Below are positions 51,527 to 60,139 of a stretch of DNA of 64,000 nt, piece by piece; positions within the stretch are counted from its first letter, which is position 1, and each line of letters starts with the position of its first letter. A model generated the notes under the pieces. The model was not told the DNA's origin. It made no database searches and saw nothing but the letters and a program-made list of their open reading frames with translations. Origin of the DNA: Geosporobacter ferrireducens. Its GTDB lineage: Bacteria > Bacillota > Clostridia > Peptostreptococcales > Thermotaleaceae. Where the stretch lies: NCBI RefSeq assembly GCF_001750685.1, contig NZ_CP017269.1, positions 4,257,416 through 4,321,415 of the forward strand, read 5' to 3'. The translations under genes were made by a program, and so were the position numbers.

Positions 51527-51916
51527 ATGAGCGAAAATATGTCAAGAATATCAGATGCAGAATGGAAAGTAATGGAAATTGCATGGCGGCAACATCCCAT
51601 TACCGCTGCAGAAATTATTGAAGAGCTGATCGTAAAAACAGATTGGAATAGAAAGACGATTCATACTTTAATTCGCAGACTTGTACAAAAGGAAGTACTA
51701 GGGATTGAAAAGGAGAATCCATATGTTTATTATCCATTAATTGGAGAAGAATTTTGTAAAAAAGAAGAGACAAAATCCTTCTTAGAAAAGGTATATAACG
51801 GATCACTGCAATTGTTGATGGCTAATTTTCTAAAAAACGAAAATCTGTCAAAAAACGAAATAAAAGAACTCAAAAAGCTTCTAGATGAATGTGATGACAG
51901 AGGTGACGAAAAGTGA
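51527..51916 (+). CDS. blaI: BlaI/MecI-family transcriptional repressor
   Basis: A 129-residue winged-helix repressor. The N-terminal domain starts ISDAEWKVMEIAWRQHPITA, with recognition helix WNRKTIHTLIRRLVQKE and wing YVYYPLI. The C-terminal dimerisation helix contains LLMANFLKNENLS. Asn 100-Phe 101 aligns with the Asn-Phe bond cut by BlaR1 in S. aureus BlaI, so proteolytic inactivation is likely. GGAGAAGGGAG lies upstream of ATG 51527. It overlaps the sensor gene by 4 bases (GTGA), as in classical blaI-blaR1. The regulated genes here are a transporter operon rather than a beta-lactamase. Confidence 0.92.
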   Translation: MSENMSRISDAEWKVMEIAWRQHPITAAEIIEELIVKTDWNRKTIHTLIRRLVQKEVLGIEKENPYVYYPLIGEEFCKKEETKSFLEKVYNGSLQLLMANFLKNENLSKNEIKELKKLLDECDDRGDEK

Positions 51917-54900
51917 CTTTATTGAATGCATTTTTAATAGTCTTAAAAATGTCATTTTTGGGAACCATTGCAGCGATAATCATCCTTCTTATTAAAAAAA
52001 TATTTAAAAATAAAATCAGTGCGTCTTGCCATTATCTGATTTGGATGATTTTGCTGCTTAGGTTAATTGTACCCTATTGTCCGGAGAGCTCTGTCAGTGT
52101 TTATAATTTCTTTACAAATCATAATTATGGAACAGAAGAAATCCAATCCCCGGTAATCAATAATGTCGGTCATAATGATATCCATTCCAATAACATTCAA
52201 TCCGGAGTAAATCCTTCAGCCCAAAAAGACCTAAGTACAAGTTTATATTCAACAAAAGATGGAAAGCAAGAGCTTGCAAATAAAATTGAGCCTAGTATTT
52301 TTAATTCGCTACAAAATCAAAGGCCATATACCTTTTCAGATTATACTTATGATTCTAATAAAGATAAATTTCAAGCTCCATATATTGCAGCGATTATATG
52401 GCTGCTGGGTACATGCCTTGGGGGGCTGTATATTTTATGGCTGCAAGTATCTTACAGCATAAAAATAAGTAAATTTGAACTATGCAATGACAGAAATATA
52501 ACGGCGATCTATGAAATCTGCAGATCAAAAATGAAAGTAAGAAAAGAGATACCTTTAGTAATGGATACCAGCATTAAAACACCTTCATTATTAGGAATTT
52601 TTTATCCCAAGATACTGCTGCCGTCAGATTATGTTGAAAGATTGACAGAAGAAGAATTTAAATTTGTTTTTATGCATGAGCTGTCCCATTATAAACGAAA
52701 AGATATTATCCTTCGCTGGCTTTTAATTTTCCTTCAAATACTCCATTGGTTTAATCCCGTGATATGGTTTGCCTTTAATATTATTCGTCAAGATTCGGAG
52801 AAGGCCTGTGATGAACAGGTATTGTCTTATATAGAACCCAGCGAGTATAAAAAATACGGAAATACCATGCTGAAAATGCTTGACATTTTTTCTGGGTACA
52901 ACAGCATATATGGTGCTGCAGGCATGATAGACCGCAAAAAATTAATCACAGAAAGAGTGAAAAATATCGTGAATTTCAAAAAAAATTATGTATTATGGTC
53001 AGTTGCCGGCGTTGTCATATTTTCAGTTTTAGCGGTTTTTCTACTGACCAATGCCAGACAGCCGGTACAAGAGGTGGTAAAAATCAAATATGAAGCAGAG
53101 AAAATTATCCCCAATACCGAAATGGGTGTACTCGGCAGGATGAAGCTTTTATCAAATGAACATCTTCTTACATACGATATGCAAAACCGCCGGCTGATGA
53201 CCATTGATGATGGGGGAAATAAAAAGGAAATCCACTGTGAAGGCTTGCCGCAAGACTTTCGCCTGCAGCTTTTTACGGCTGATGCCAAAGATGCAATCTA
53301 CATATTCGACGGGAGTGCAGAGCCCAAAATTTATGTTTTTAACCTGGAAGGGGAAAAAATAAAAGAAATGCAGGTAGAACTGAAAGATGTAGATCCGTCG
53401 GAAATGCATGCAGTACTCCAATGGGATATGAAAGTAGATTCAAAGGGAAATATCTATTTACTAATCCCGCAATTGCAGACACAACAGGCAAGCACTCAGG
53501 TATTTGACCCGGAAGGGAAACATATAAAAACGTTAAAATCAGATGGTTATGTTTGTGTAGAGCTTGATGCGGAAGATAATCTATATACGATTGCCTGGGA
53601 GAATAGAATTGTAATTACAAAACAAAATCCTTTAACAGGAGAAATTTTTTGGCAGTATGAGGCTGAGAACAATCTTTCCTACGTTCGTAATGCAGCCTAT
53701 TCCAAACAGGATCAATCGCTGTATCTAGTGGAATTAAACAGCAACAGCGTTTCAAAGTTTGATTTGCAGAACCAGTCCTTAAGTAAGATGATGAATATGG
53801 ATGCCCTATTAATTGATGAGAGTTTAGATTCATTTTATCTTCAGGATTGCGCCATTAGCAGGGATGGGAGTATTTACCTGCAGGCTTATAATATGAAAGA
53901 CAGTAAAAGCAATCTATATAAAATCCATTCCAAAAAGGTTCATGTTGGAGAGGGTATAAAGACATTGACAATTTCCGTAAGATATTTATCCCCCGTATTG
54001 GAATATGCTATAAACAAATTTGAAAATCAACATCCGGATATTGTCATAAATATAGAAAACCATAATGCTTTTTCCTGGACTACCTCAGATATGAATTACG
54101 AAGAAATACTGCAGGCTTCAGAAGAAAGTACGCAGAAGGAATATGATTTTGTTCAGAAAATGAATGCACAGATGCTGACCGGAAAGGGGCCGGATATTCT
54201 TCTTATAGACAGTATTCCTTACAGAAAGTATGCAGATAAAAATTTGCTTGTAGACCTAAAAGAGCTTATAGAAAAAGATTCTTCCTTTGACAAGAGTCAG
54301 TATTATGCGAACATATTCGATGCTTTGGCCTATAAAGATAAATTATATGCTATGCCACTGGATTTTTCTTATTCTGCCATTGTGACAAATACAGCTTTTT
54401 TAAAGGAGCAATCCATTGAAATCAATGATAGCAGCTGGACCTGGAAGGATTTTATAGACATAGTCAATAAAGCGACAAAGGATATGGATGGAGATGGAAA
54501 ACCGGATATGTACGGAATGCCTACCATTGCACCGGAAAGTTTGTTTAGGTACCTGTATAACGCTTCAGACAAAAATTTTGTTGATTACGAGACGCAGAAA
54601 GCTTATTTTACATCAGGAGAATTTATTGATTTATTAAAAATGTGTAAAAACATCTCTCAGGGGGATTTTGTAAACCCAGATGTTTCAGAAGCCAATTCAG
54701 AGCAGGGCGGAATGGTGTTTTATCCATTTCTCGTAAGTGATTTTTCGATTTTTTACAGCAATGGCCTGATTAATGCAGATGAAGTTAGTTTTTACCGGTA
54801 TCCCGCTGGAAACCAAGCTACATATAATTTTAGTGCAGGGGAAATGTACGGGATAAATAGCCGGACCAAACATCAAAAAGAGGCATGGGAATTTATCAAA

Positions 54901-55257
54901 TATCTTCTTTCAGAGGAGGTTCAATCTTATCAAAAACTTTATGGGATACCCGTAAATAAAAAGGCCAAGGAAATGAAAATTAAAGACCATTTTTCCACTG
55001 CAGAAAAAACAATAGAGGAACAGGGATATCTTTACAGCTATCAAGTTGTATCTCCGGAGGGGATCAAAAAACAGCTGAAAGAGAATATGGAGAAGTTAGA
55101 TAAAATTTTGCCGGAATTAAATCATTGCAATATAAATGATATCCAAATTGATCAAATTATCAGTGAAGAGGCTGGAAGGTTCTTCAAGGATGAACAATCC
55201 GCCGAGGAAGCGGCTGAAATGATCCAGCGTAAGGTGGAAATGCATTTTAAAGAATAA
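51913..55257 (+). CDS. BlaR1-type M56 protease fused to a propeller and an ABC solute-binding domain
   Basis: An 1114-residue membrane protein in one unbroken frame from GTG 51913 (AGAGGTGA upstream). Residues 1-390 are a BlaR1/MecR1-type M56 metalloprotease: N-terminal helices, the zinc motif HELSH (255-259), the third ligand Glu 296 in EKACDE, and a last helix (359-381). The outside part then differs from BlaR1. Residues about 395-675 hold repeated beta-strand units (DSKGNIYLL, DAEDNLYTI, SKQDQSLYLV, SRDGSIYLQ) like an NHL propeller. Residues about 682-1060 are a complete family 1 ABC solute-binding domain (LSPVLEYAINKFENQHPD, GKGPDILLIDS, HQKEAWEFIKYLLSEE). No penicillin-binding sensor is present. 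Likely a sensor-protease in which substrate binding triggers BlaI cleavage. Confidence 0.9.
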   Translation: MTLLNAFLIVLKMSFLGTIAAIIILLIKKIFKNKISASCHYLIWMILLLRLIVPYCPESSVSVYNFFTNHNYGTEEIQSPVINNVGHNDIHSNNIQSGVNPSAQKDLSTSLYSTKDGKQELANKIEPSIFNSLQNQRPYTFSDYTYDSNKDKFQAPYIAAIIWLLGTCLGGLYILWLQVSYSIKISKFELCNDRNITAIYEICRSKMKVRKEIPLVMDTSIKTPSLLGIFYPKILLPSDYVERLTEEEFKFVFMHELSHYKRKDIILRWLLIFLQILHWFNPVIWFAFNIIRQDSEKACDEQVLSYIEPSEYKKYGNTMLKMLDIFSGYNSIYGAAGMIDRKKLITERVKNIVNFKKNYVLWSVAGVVIFSVLAVFLLTNARQPVQEVVKIKYEAEKIIPNTEMGVLGRMKLLSNEHLLTYDMQNRRLMTIDDGGNKKEIHCEGLPQDFRLQLFTADAKDAIYIFDGSAEPKIYVFNLEGEKIKEMQVELKDVDPSEMHAVLQWDMKVDSKGNIYLLIPQLQTQQASTQVFDPEGKHIKTLKSDGYVCVELDAEDNLYTIAWENRIVITKQNPLTGEIFWQYEAENNLSYVRNAAYSKQDQSLYLVELNSNSVSKFDLQNQSLSKMMNMDALLIDESLDSFYLQDCAISRDGSIYLQAYNMKDSKSNLYKIHSKKVHVGEGIKTLTISVRYLSPVLEYAINKFENQHPDIVINIENHNAFSWTTSDMNYEEILQASEESTQKEYDFVQKMNAQMLTGKGPDILLIDSIPYRKYADKNLLVDLKELIEKDSSFDKSQYYANIFDALAYKDKLYAMPLDFSYSAIVTNTAFLKEQSIEINDSSWTWKDFIDIVNKATKDMDGDGKPDMYGMPTIAPESLFRYLYNASDKNFVDYETQKAYFTSGEFIDLLKMCKNISQGDFVNPDVSEANSEQGGMVFYPFLVSDFSIFYSNGLINADEVSFYRYPAGNQATYNFSAGEMYGINSRTKHQKEAWEFIKYLLSEEVQSYQKLYGIPVNKKAKEMKIKDHFSTAEKTIEEQGYLYSYQVVSPEGIKKQLKENMEKLDKILPELNHCNINDIQIDQIISEEAGRFFKDEQSAEEAAEMIQRKVEMHFKE

Positions 55258-55273
55258 AAGGGGCAGAAAGCGG

Positions 55274-56137
55274 ATGAAGATGAATTTAACCAGAAGGCGT
55301 GCATTATTGGTTTTTCTGTTTCCAAGCCTGTTCGGGTTTCTATTGTTTTACATCATTCCTTTTTTAGGGTGCGGATGGTATTCTTTAATGGACCGCGCTG
55401 TAGGAGGAAGCTTTGTAGGGCTAGAGAATTACGCAAATATATTATCCAATGATTTATTTTTAATGGCATTGGCCAATACGGCATATTTTATCCTATTGGC
55501 CGTGCCTGTTACCATGCTTTTGGGATTGATCCTTGCAATATTGTTAAATCAGAAGATCCATGGCAGCAATATTTTTAAAGCTGTTTTCATCGCCCCAATG
55601 GTTATTCCAACCGCATCCGTAGTGCTGATCTGGGATATTCTCTTCCATGGACAGGGGGCACTAAATGCATTGCTTACTTCGCTGGGTTTTAATGTTATCG
55701 ATTGGCTAAATTCTGATAAAGCGAGAGGGGTTATGGTTCTTCTTTACGCATGGAAAAATGTCGGATATTGTATGGTGATTTTTTTAGGAGGTCTTTTAAA
55801 GATCCCTAAGGAGTGCTATGAAGCGGCAGAGATGGAGGGGGCCGGGGCAATAAGCAAACTGATTTATATTACCATTCCCTATCTTTCACCTGTTTCTTTT
55901 TTTGTGCTGGTTATATCCGTCATAAATTCCTTCAAAATTTTCAGGGAGGTATATCTTCTGGCAGGTCCGTATCCCCATGAAAGTATATATACGATGCAGC
56001 ATTATATGAATAATGTGTTCGTTTCTTTGGATTATCAAAAATTAAGTGCAGCGGCATATGTGGTAGCTCTAATCTTGGGTCTTTTAATATATGCCTTATT
56101 CCGGTGGGAAAGTAAATACAGCAGTTTTTACAAATAA
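55274..56137 (+). CDS. Sugar-type ABC permease, MalF/UgpA family
   Basis: A 287-residue permease with six helices. LVFLFPSLFGFLLFYIIPFL is the typical first helix of the UgpA/MsmF group, and the EAA loop is EAAEMEGAGAISKLIYITIP, which contacts an ATPase. It begins 16 bases after the sensor/binding protein and precedes a matching MalG-type permease. Together with the solute-binding domain these form a CUT1-type importer lacking only its ATPase. The substrate may be an oligosaccharide or cell-wall fragment; this is inference. Confidence 0.9.
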   Translation: MKMNLTRRRALLVFLFPSLFGFLLFYIIPFLGCGWYSLMDRAVGGSFVGLENYANILSNDLFLMALANTAYFILLAVPVTMLLGLILAILLNQKIHGSNIFKAVFIAPMVIPTASVVLIWDILFHGQGALNALLTSLGFNVIDWLNSDKARGVMVLLYAWKNVGYCMVIFLGGLLKIPKECYEAAEMEGAGAISKLIYITIPYLSPVSFFVLVISVINSFKIFREVYLLAGPYPHESIYTMQHYMNNVFVSLDYQKLSAAAYVVALILGLLIYALFRWESKYSSFYK

Positions 56138-56159
56138 ATGCTGAAAAAGGAGGTGGCCT

Positions 56160-57047
56160 ATGCTGTTTAACCTAAAAGCGGTAGGATCTAATAAAAAGCT
56201 TATGATATACATTTTTTTAACAGCTTTATCCTTATTTTTTATATTTCCTATAATCTCCATTATCGTTAATTCATTTATGGGAGCAGAAGAAATTGCACAG
56301 CACTATCCTGCATTTGCGCCCTCACAAAACATGGAAAATTCTAATGAATTTATGACGGTAACGCTCATTCCGGATATGTTTACACTGAGTCAATATAAAA
56401 ATGTCCTTTTTCGTCAATTCCTTTTCTTAAAAATGTTTTGGAATTCTGTCGGTATTGTTGCAGCGATTATTATAGGACAGGTCGTTATTGCATCGACGGC
56501 GGCTTATGCCTTTGGGAAGATATCCTTTAAGGGTGGAAATAAAATATTTTATCTTTATATTGTTGCAATGATGATGCCCTTTCAGGTTACACTGGTTCCT
56601 AATTATTTGATTGTGGATAAGCTAGGCATCATGAATACCTATAGGGCATTAATTCTTCCTGCCATTTTTTCACCCTTTGCTGTATTTTTAATGAAACAGT
56701 TTATGAACTATATTCCGAAGGAGTGCATTGAGGCAGCTCAAATAGATGGTGCCGGGTATTTTGAAATATTCTTTTATATCATCCTTCCCATGTTAAAACC
56801 AGTACTGGCTTCCCTTATAATCCTTCAGTTTATCGATTACTGGAATATGGTGGAACAGCCCTTGCTGTTTATAGATAATACTGTAAAAAGACCTTTATCT
56901 ACTTATTTGTCGATCATTGGAAAGAAAGACTTTCAATATGCTTTTGCCGCATCGACCCTGTACATGCTGCCGGCTTTGTTTATATTTTTTTATTGGGACT
57001 CCTACCTAGTTGAAGGAATACAACTGAATTCAAGTATAAAGGAGTAG
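56160..57047 (+). CDS. Sugar-type ABC permease, MalG/UgpE family
   Basis: A 295-residue permease, partner of the preceding gene. It has the MalG-type motifs AAYAFGKISFKGGNKIFYLY, MMMPFQVTLVPNYLI, LPAIFSPFAVFLMKQFM and the EAA loop EAAQIDGAGYFEIFFYIILP. There is an extra segment between helices 1 and 2 (GAEEIAQHYPAFAPSQNMEN) facing outwards. ATG 56160 follows AAGGAGG. No ATPase gene follows, so the pair probably uses a shared MsmK/UgpC-type ATPase encoded elsewhere. Confidence 0.9.
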   Translation: MLFNLKAVGSNKKLMIYIFLTALSLFFIFPIISIIVNSFMGAEEIAQHYPAFAPSQNMENSNEFMTVTLIPDMFTLSQYKNVLFRQFLFLKMFWNSVGIVAAIIIGQVVIASTAAYAFGKISFKGGNKIFYLYIVAMMMPFQVTLVPNYLIVDKLGIMNTYRALILPAIFSPFAVFLMKQFMNYIPKECIEAAQIDGAGYFEIFFYIILPMLKPVLASLIILQFIDYWNMVEQPLLFIDNTVKRPLSTYLSIIGKKDFQYAFAASTLYMLPALFIFFYWDSYLVEGIQLNSSIKE

Positions 57048-57068
57048 GCCTGTTATTGGAGGTTAATG

Positions 57069-58346
57069 ATGGAGAATTATGAAGAAATAATGAATGAACG
57101 AAAGAAAAAAATATTTGGAAAAGGAATTATGATTTTCTTTGGTACGATGATGGTTATTACTTTTTTTTCAAAAACCATTCAAAATATGCTTCTTCCCGAG
57201 GTAACTGTATCCAGGCCAAGCTCGGGGATATTGACATATGAAGCTGCAGGAACGGGAACGATTATTCCAAAGGAAACTGTCCATGTGTATCCCCAGTCGA
57301 CAAAAAGAATAAAAGAAATAAGGATTGAAGCAGGTGAAAAGGTAAAAAAAGGACAAATCCTAGCCCTTCTTTACAGCCAAGCTTCAGACAGTAAATTAAC
57401 TGAAGAAGAAATAAATTTGAGGAAATTGGAAACCAACTTAGAAAAATTGCTTTTGGAAACAAAAAGTACGCAAGTGGGAATTCTGGAAGTGGAAATGGAA
57501 AAGGCTTCAGAAAGAGTGGCTAAGCTGAAAGATGATTTAAACAAAAAGCACAAATTATTAGAGGCAGGAGCTGAAACCGCTGAAAATGTCAGAGAGGCAC
57601 AATACAATCTTGAAACAGCCCAAAAAGATTATCAGCAAAAAAAGATAGAGCTTCAGGAAGAAAAAAATAAGCAGCAAGTATCGCAAGAAGAAAAAAGAAA
57701 GGACATTGAAGCCCTGCGCTACGATATACAATCACAGCAATTAAAAATAGAGGAGCTGCAGGGGGAGGAGGCAGTTATTTCTCCCTGTGACGGTATTGTT
57801 AAAGAAATATATGCTCAAAGCGGCAAATTAGCACCTGATCATGAGCCCATATGTTCCGTTGTGCATTCGGAGAAGGGCTTTAGCCTTTCTGTTTCCCTGG
57901 ATTTAGAGAATAATAGTTTTGTGTCTGCCGGAGATTCTATGCTAGTCAGCTTAAAGTCAACAGGCAAACTGGTAGATATACCTATCAGAAAAATTGTTAT
58001 CAAAGATAATTATAAAGAACTGACAGCTGATTTAGATGAAACAGATTTCTTAGGCGGTGAAAGGGTCGATTACCGTATCATTAAAAAATCAAAGAATTTC
58101 AATATGATGATACCAAATACAGCTCTTGGAAGAGATAATGGAGGATATTTTATTTTTTTACTGAAAGAACGGGAAGGGGCTTTGGGGAAGGAATATTATG
58201 CGGAAAAACAGTATGTGACCATAGGAGACAGTGATAATCGAAACACTGTAATCGTGGGAGGTTTGGAAAACCGGTCCAATATCGTGTATGATTCTGAAAA
58301 AGTAATCCGCGACGGCAGCAGGGTACGCCTGAAGCAAAGGATGTGA
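57069..58346 (+). CDS. HlyD/MacA-type membrane-fusion (adaptor) protein
   Basis: A 425-residue adaptor anchored by one N-terminal helix (IMIFFGTMMVITFF). A biotinyl/lipoyl half-motif (IRIEAGEKVKKGQILALLYS) is followed by a long charged coiled coil (about residues 105-235), the second lipoyl half (GEEAVISPCDGIVKEIYAQS), a beta-barrel and a C-terminal domain (VTIGDSDNRNTVIVGGLENR). Such proteins partner MacB-like permeases in Gram-positive export or antimicrobial-sensing systems. ATG 57069 is 6 bases after TGGAGG; ATG 57066 is also possible. The next gene is a MacB-like protein. Confidence 0.88.
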   Translation: MENYEEIMNERKKKIFGKGIMIFFGTMMVITFFSKTIQNMLLPEVTVSRPSSGILTYEAAGTGTIIPKETVHVYPQSTKRIKEIRIEAGEKVKKGQILALLYSQASDSKLTEEEINLRKLETNLEKLLLETKSTQVGILEVEMEKASERVAKLKDDLNKKHKLLEAGAETAENVREAQYNLETAQKDYQQKKIELQEEKNKQQVSQEEKRKDIEALRYDIQSQQLKIEELQGEEAVISPCDGIVKEIYAQSGKLAPDHEPICSVVHSEKGFSLSVSLDLENNSFVSAGDSMLVSLKSTGKLVDIPIRKIVIKDNYKELTADLDETDFLGGERVDYRIIKKSKNFNMMIPNTALGRDNGGYFIFLLKEREGALGKEYYAEKQYVTIGDSDNRNTVIVGGLENRSNIVYDSEKVIRDGSRVRLKQRM

Positions 58347-58352
58347 CCTAAA

Positions 58353-59714
58353 ATGAATCGGATAAAAGGATGGAAGTACACTTTGATTTTAGGAATCTTT
58401 ACTTTGCTGTTCAGTATGGGTTTCATCCAGGGAATAAATAAAAATGCCGAAGGGTTATTAAGTACATTTGGTTTTGATAAAATATCTGTTGAAGCAAAAG
58501 AAAATCCAATCAAAAGCAGAACCTACGGGTTTACGAAAAAAGAAGTTTGGCACTTAAAGCGTAAATTAAAGGAAAATCTTACTCTATTTGTCTTTCCATT
58601 TGAAGAAAATATAAAAAATTCATCAAACACTATGTTTGCCAAAATTCTGGCTGTAAGTGCCTCTTATCCAAGCTTTGCTGATGTTCATATGGTACAGGGG
58701 AGTTTTTTAACAGAAAAGCAGGAAGAAAATCAGGACCGGGTTTTAGTAATAGAAGAGGAGGCTGCCTTAAGGATATTTAAGAGTACAGATATTCTTGGTA
58801 TGGACGTGGAGCTGATGGATAAAAGTTTTACAGTTATTGGAGTGAATAAGAGGAAGCGTACCTTTTTATCTAATTTGCTAAAAAGAAAAGAACCGGATGT
58901 ATATATTCCTTTACAGACTGCATTTGTATTGGATGAGAACATTGAAATTCCCTATCTCCAAATATCAATACTGGAGGACGAAAAAGGAATTCAAAGTGAA
59001 AAAGCGGTTGGAAAGATACTGGAAGATATGGGAAAAGGACCGTCAAACTATAAAATTGTGGACTATAGAGGGTTTCAAAAAAGAGCTTATCCGATAAACG
59101 CTATAACGACATTGATATTTGCTATGCTGATGATATATTATCTTATCCGAAGTCAAATAAAAACCATAAAAGAGATATTTTCAACCCTAGCAGACGGCTG
59201 TAAGTCTCATTATTTTTTAGAAGCAGTGCAATCGAATAAAAGGACCCTTGGCTTTCTCATGATACATTTTCTATTTTTGATTTGCTGTACTTATATCGTA
59301 CTGAAAAGGGTCCGGTTTGATTTTTATCTATCGGCAATCAAGGATCAGTATGATCTCTACGATATAAGTATATTTATAAATAATTTATTTGAAGTTGTTG
59401 CTGCCAAGACTTTGTTTCAGTGCATATCTTATTTTTCAGAATTTCTCATTACATTTATTTCTATCTCAGGTGTTACGCTTGGAGGTTTATTGCTATATTT
59501 AAGTTTTTATTTTTTACAGCACACCCGGCAACAAATAGACAAGGTACTTTTCTTTTTCAGCGTATCCTACCTGGCAGCCCTATTGTTTGCAAGTATAGTT
59601 ATGAAAGTTATACAACTGCCGGCTATGATTGATATAAAAAGTACAATACTTATTTATAGTTTTCTATTCTTTATAACATATAGAAAACTATGTGCATTTA
59701 ATAAAAAATTATAG
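58353..59714 (+). CDS. MacB-like membrane protein with extracellular core domain
   Basis: A 453-residue membrane protein. One N-terminal helix (KYTLILGIFTLLFSMGF) is followed by about 200 extracellular residues resembling the MacB/FtsX periplasmic core (VLVIEEEAALRIFKSTDILG, then MDVELMDKSFTVIGVNKRK). A first C-terminal helix follows (TTLIFAMLMIYYLI), then three more. This is the topology of a MacB-type permease, but sequence support in the membrane part is weak. No ATPase gene is adjacent. It begins 6 bases after the adaptor gene and ends the operon. Confidence 0.7.
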   Translation: MNRIKGWKYTLILGIFTLLFSMGFIQGINKNAEGLLSTFGFDKISVEAKENPIKSRTYGFTKKEVWHLKRKLKENLTLFVFPFEENIKNSSNTMFAKILAVSASYPSFADVHMVQGSFLTEKQEENQDRVLVIEEEAALRIFKSTDILGMDVELMDKSFTVIGVNKRKRTFLSNLLKRKEPDVYIPLQTAFVLDENIEIPYLQISILEDEKGIQSEKAVGKILEDMGKGPSNYKIVDYRGFQKRAYPINAITTLIFAMLMIYYLIRSQIKTIKEIFSTLADGCKSHYFLEAVQSNKRTLGFLMIHFLFLICCTYIVLKRVRFDFYLSAIKDQYDLYDISIFINNLFEVVAAKTLFQCISYFSEFLITFISISGVTLGGLLLYLSFYFLQHTRQQIDKVLFFFSVSYLAALLFASIVMKVIQLPAMIDIKSTILIYSFLFFITYRKLCAFNKKL

Positions 59715-59796
59715 GTCATACAAAAGGAAAGAAGGTCTGCGAACCAATGCAGCGTTATCTGTAAAGCAGTGTAGGAAATAGTTATTATAAAAAAAC

Positions 59797-59825
59797 TTGA
59801 CAAAGATACTTGAATGTGTTAAAGT
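59797..59825 (+). promoter_or_regulatory. Promoter of the T-box/proC unit
   Basis: TTGACA (59797-59802) and TAAAGT (59820-59825) are 17 bases apart, just upstream of the T-box leader. Confidence 0.65.
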
Positions 59826-59837
59826 ATTAAAAATGTT

Positions 59838-60095
59838 AAAAGTGATGATCTGGAAATAGTATGGGGCATACTGTAGTGCAGAGAGGAAACCATTTGGTGA
59901 GAGGTTTCTATACAGTTCTTCAGAACCCGTCCGGAGAACTGCAGGCGATGAGCCTTGCCGGGAACAGCTCCGTTAACAGGCTGGGGATATCTTCTATTAA
60001 TAATAGAATGTGTCTCACTGAGATGACTTTGTGTCAAAAAAGGTGGTACCGCGAATGAGACTTCGCCCTTTTATATTTGGGCGAAGTTTTTTTAT
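59838..60095 (+). promoter_or_regulatory. T-box leader of proC
   Basis: The T-box sequence AGGTGGTACCGCGA is at 60041-60054, preceded by stem I with the AGAGGAAACC... GGTTTC distal helix (about 59881-59908) and followed by a terminator (CTTCGCCC/GGGCGAAG, 60061-60086, then T run). An AACCCGTCC segment at 59935-59942 in the specifier region contains proline codons (CCC or CCG). The exact specifier triplet is not certain. Uncharged tRNA-Pro should allow read-through into proC. Confidence 0.93.
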
Positions 60096-60139
60096 TTTGT
60101 TTTTGTTTAAAATACAATGTATGATGGAGGTTGATGAAG

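Noticed and set aside
51527..55257. Beta-lactam resistance regulator
   Set aside because: Repressor and protease match BlaI/BlaR1, but the penicillin-binding sensor is absent and no beta-lactamase or PBP gene is linked.
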